Made by a program: the position numbers and the translations under genes. Of a DNA stretch of 7,129 bases, positions 6,171 to 7,129 are shown piece by piece (positions within the stretch are counted from its first letter, which is position 1; every line of letters starts with the position of its first letter). The notes under the pieces were generated by a model, which had not been told where the DNA came from, did not search any database, and saw only the letters and a program-made list of their open reading frames with translations. The DNA comes from Lachnoclostridium sp. UBA1781. GTDB taxonomy: Bacteria; Bacillota; Clostridia; Lachnospirales; Lachnospiraceae. The stretch is from NCBI GenBank assembly GCA_002315495.1, contig DCGJ01000016.1, positions 1-7,129 on the forward strand, written 5' to 3'.

Positions 6171-7004
6171 TTATAGTTTTCGTTTCACGGTATCCCAGAA
6201 CGAATGGTCCGGAAGTCTTACAAGCCAAACCCGATTCTCTGACATACTCACATGAATGGTTTCCTCCGGAGCCAGAGTCTCCAGCTCATCACCGTCCAAC
6301 GTCACCACCGCCTCGTTCTTTCGAGAACGCGTGGAACGATTAATATGAATGTCAATTTCCGCATCATCCGGCACCGCAATCGGTCGATTGGACAACCCAT
6401 GCGGGCAAATCGGGGTAATCAAAATGGCCTTCACCCGCGGAGACACGAGTGGTCCGCCGGCGCTCAGGGAATATCCCGTAGAACCGGTCGGAGTCGACAC
6501 AATGACACCGTCACCCGAAAAGCTGCATACCGACATACCATCGACTTTAACATCCAGCTGAATGACACGCGAAAAGCCCGAACGGGTAATTACGACATCA
6601 TTCATGGATTCATACGGAGAAACCTTTCCATCCTTCGATACCGTAAGCGCCATGCATTCATCCACGCGGTAGTTATCCGACATCAGACACTGTAGCGCCT
6701 GCTCCCACGCCTCCGGCTCGCAGCCGGTCAAAAAACCGAGCGTCCCGAAATTGAGCCCGAACACCGGTATCTTTCTGGCCATCAGCGCCTTCGCTGCATG
6801 AATCAGCGTTCCGTCCCCTCCGAGCACAAGTGCGCACTCGGTATTCTCCGGAATCTCCCGGTCACCATACCACCATACATGCGACAGAATCGGCTCCGTT
6901 ACAAACGCTGTACATCCATGTTCCACCAGGTACTTTCGAATCTTCTCCACATACTCAGGAGTTTCGTCCTTCGCCTGATTTGCTATGATACAAAAATGCT
7001 TCAT
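6171..7004 (-). CDS. nadK: NAD kinase
   Basis: Phosphorylates NAD to NADP in the cytoplasm with ATP or polyphosphate (EC 2.7.1.23), supplying NADP for reductive biosynthesis. The product is 277 residues, within the usual 260-300. Diagnostic motifs are in order: GGDGT (62-66, the catalytic and nucleotide-binding loop), NFGTLGFLT (85-93), the ND pair in SMNDVVI (135-136), the glycine-rich GDGVIVSTPTGSTGYSLSAGG (164-184) and, near the C-terminus, RPIAVP and TLDGDE. Nothing is broken. AAAGGA about 6 bases upstream supports the ATG at 7004. The start lies inside the end of tlyA in another frame, with a 50-base overlap that suggests translational coupling. The tlyA–nadK–argR order is characteristic of Firmicutes, especially clostridia. 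Confidence 0.97.
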   Translation of the reverse strand: MKHFCIIANQAKDETPEYVEKIRKYLVEHGCTAFVTEPILSHVWWYGDREIPENTECALVLGGDGTLIHAAKALMARKIPVFGLNFGTLGFLTGCEPEAWEQALQCLMSDNYRVDECMALTVSKDGKVSPYESMNDVVITRSGFSRVIQLDVKVDGMSVCSFSGDGVIVSTPTGSTGYSLSAGGPLVSPRVKAILITPICPHGLSNRPIAVPDDAEIDIHINRSTRSRKNEAVVTLDGDELETLAPEETIHVSMSENRVWLVRLPDHSFWDTVKRKL

Positions 7005-7129
7005 TCGCTATCCTTTCCGAAACGCTCGCCGTAAGCTCCAAAGCATCGGCTGCGCCCTTTTGAAAATGCGCCAGATACTCCACATTTCCGCTCCCTCCGG
7101 TAATCGGAAATGTGGAGTATCTGGCGCAT
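6955..7129 (-). CDS. tlyA: TlyA-family rRNA methyltransferase/hemolysin, C-terminal fragment
   Basis: Only the last 57 codons before a TGA at 6957-6955 are present. The frame reads PITGGSGNVEYLAHFQKG (starting at 7107), which matches the conserved C-terminal strand-and-loop of TlyA/FtsJ-like 2'-O-methyltransferases (family pattern SPIxGxxGNxEYL). A further 34 or so residues run past it into the nadK start region. Family members methylate ribosomal RNA with S-adenosylmethionine. The S4 and catalytic domains lie outside the window. The eight codons nearest the edge (7128-7105) belong to a perfect inverted repeat and may be artefactual: the residue before PI is Phe, where the family usually has Ser. 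Position next to nadK supports the assignment independently. Confidence 0.82.
   Translation of the reverse strand, partial: CARYSTFPITGGSGNVEYLAHFQKGAADALELTASVSERIANEAFLYHSKSGEGRNS
7066..7129. repeat. Perfect 25-base inverted repeat at the window end
   Basis: Bases 7066-7090 and 7105-7129 are exact reverse complements (arms begin ATGCGCCAGATACTCC), separated by 14 bases. The second arm ends on the last base of the window. Both arms lie in the tlyA frame. A perfect hairpin in a conserved coding motif that stops exactly at the end suggests a fold-back artefact of a contig end, with 7105-7129 being a copied reverse complement of 7066-7090. A genuine structure cannot be excluded from this sequence alone. 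Confidence 0.97.

Noticed and set aside
5389..6255. Plus-strand open frame of 288 codons spanning the yebC start, argR and the nadK end
   Set aside because: It is antisense to three well-supported genes. The translation is Ser/Arg-rich with no family resemblance and no Shine-Dalgarno.
1..7129. CRISPR, tRNA, rRNA, insertion sequence, riboswitch, toxin–antitoxin or defence system
   Set aside because: I scanned both strands for spaced direct repeats, tRNA-like cloverleafs, transposase motifs and T-box-like sequences and found none. All long frames are accounted for by housekeeping genes or their shadows.

Overview
The window is an ordinary housekeeping segment of a low-to-mid-GC Gram-positive genome, most likely a clostridial (Lachnospiraceae-like) bacterium. 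That placement rests on three things: the conserved Firmicutes gene order tlyA–nadK–argR–recN, strong AGGAGG-type ribosome binding sites, and the sequence style of YebC (SGHSKFANIKHKKEKND). It is inference, because no taxonomic marker gene is present. Every convincing gene lies on the minus strand, so transcription runs from the high-coordinate end to the low-coordinate end, and no gap between genes exceeds about 155 bases.

In transcription order: the C-terminal end of tlyA (rRNA 2'-O-methyltransferase/hemolysin family), cut by the window edge; nadK (NAD kinase), overlapping the end of tlyA; argR (arginine repressor), 12 bases after nadK; yebC (TACO1-family translation factor or regulator); and recN (SMC-like DNA repair ATPase). 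These five look like one co-transcribed block. yebC is the insertion into an otherwise classical cluster. The 78-base argR–yebC gap is almost filled by a 21-codon open frame that ends just before the yebC start, and a strong two-state stem-loop without a U-tract sits directly after the yebC stop codon.

Next, glgA (glycogen synthase) forms its own transcription unit. It has an extended -10 promoter, a perfect Shine-Dalgarno and a textbook intrinsic terminator. Beyond that terminator is murE (UDP-MurNAc-tripeptide synthetase), whose last residues run off the low-coordinate edge. Its leader carries two short inverted repeats and no promoter I can recognise. Its sequence combines the meso-diaminopimelate signature DNPR with several motifs that depart from the common MurE pattern.

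The most conspicuous anomaly is a perfect 25-base inverted repeat with a 14-base spacer that ends exactly on the last base of the window, inside the conserved C-terminal motif of tlyA. The best explanation is a fold-back artefact at a contig end rather than biology. I found no mobile element, CRISPR array, tRNA, rRNA or defence system, and no evidence for a new multi-gene system. The rest of the interest lies in small intergenic structures.
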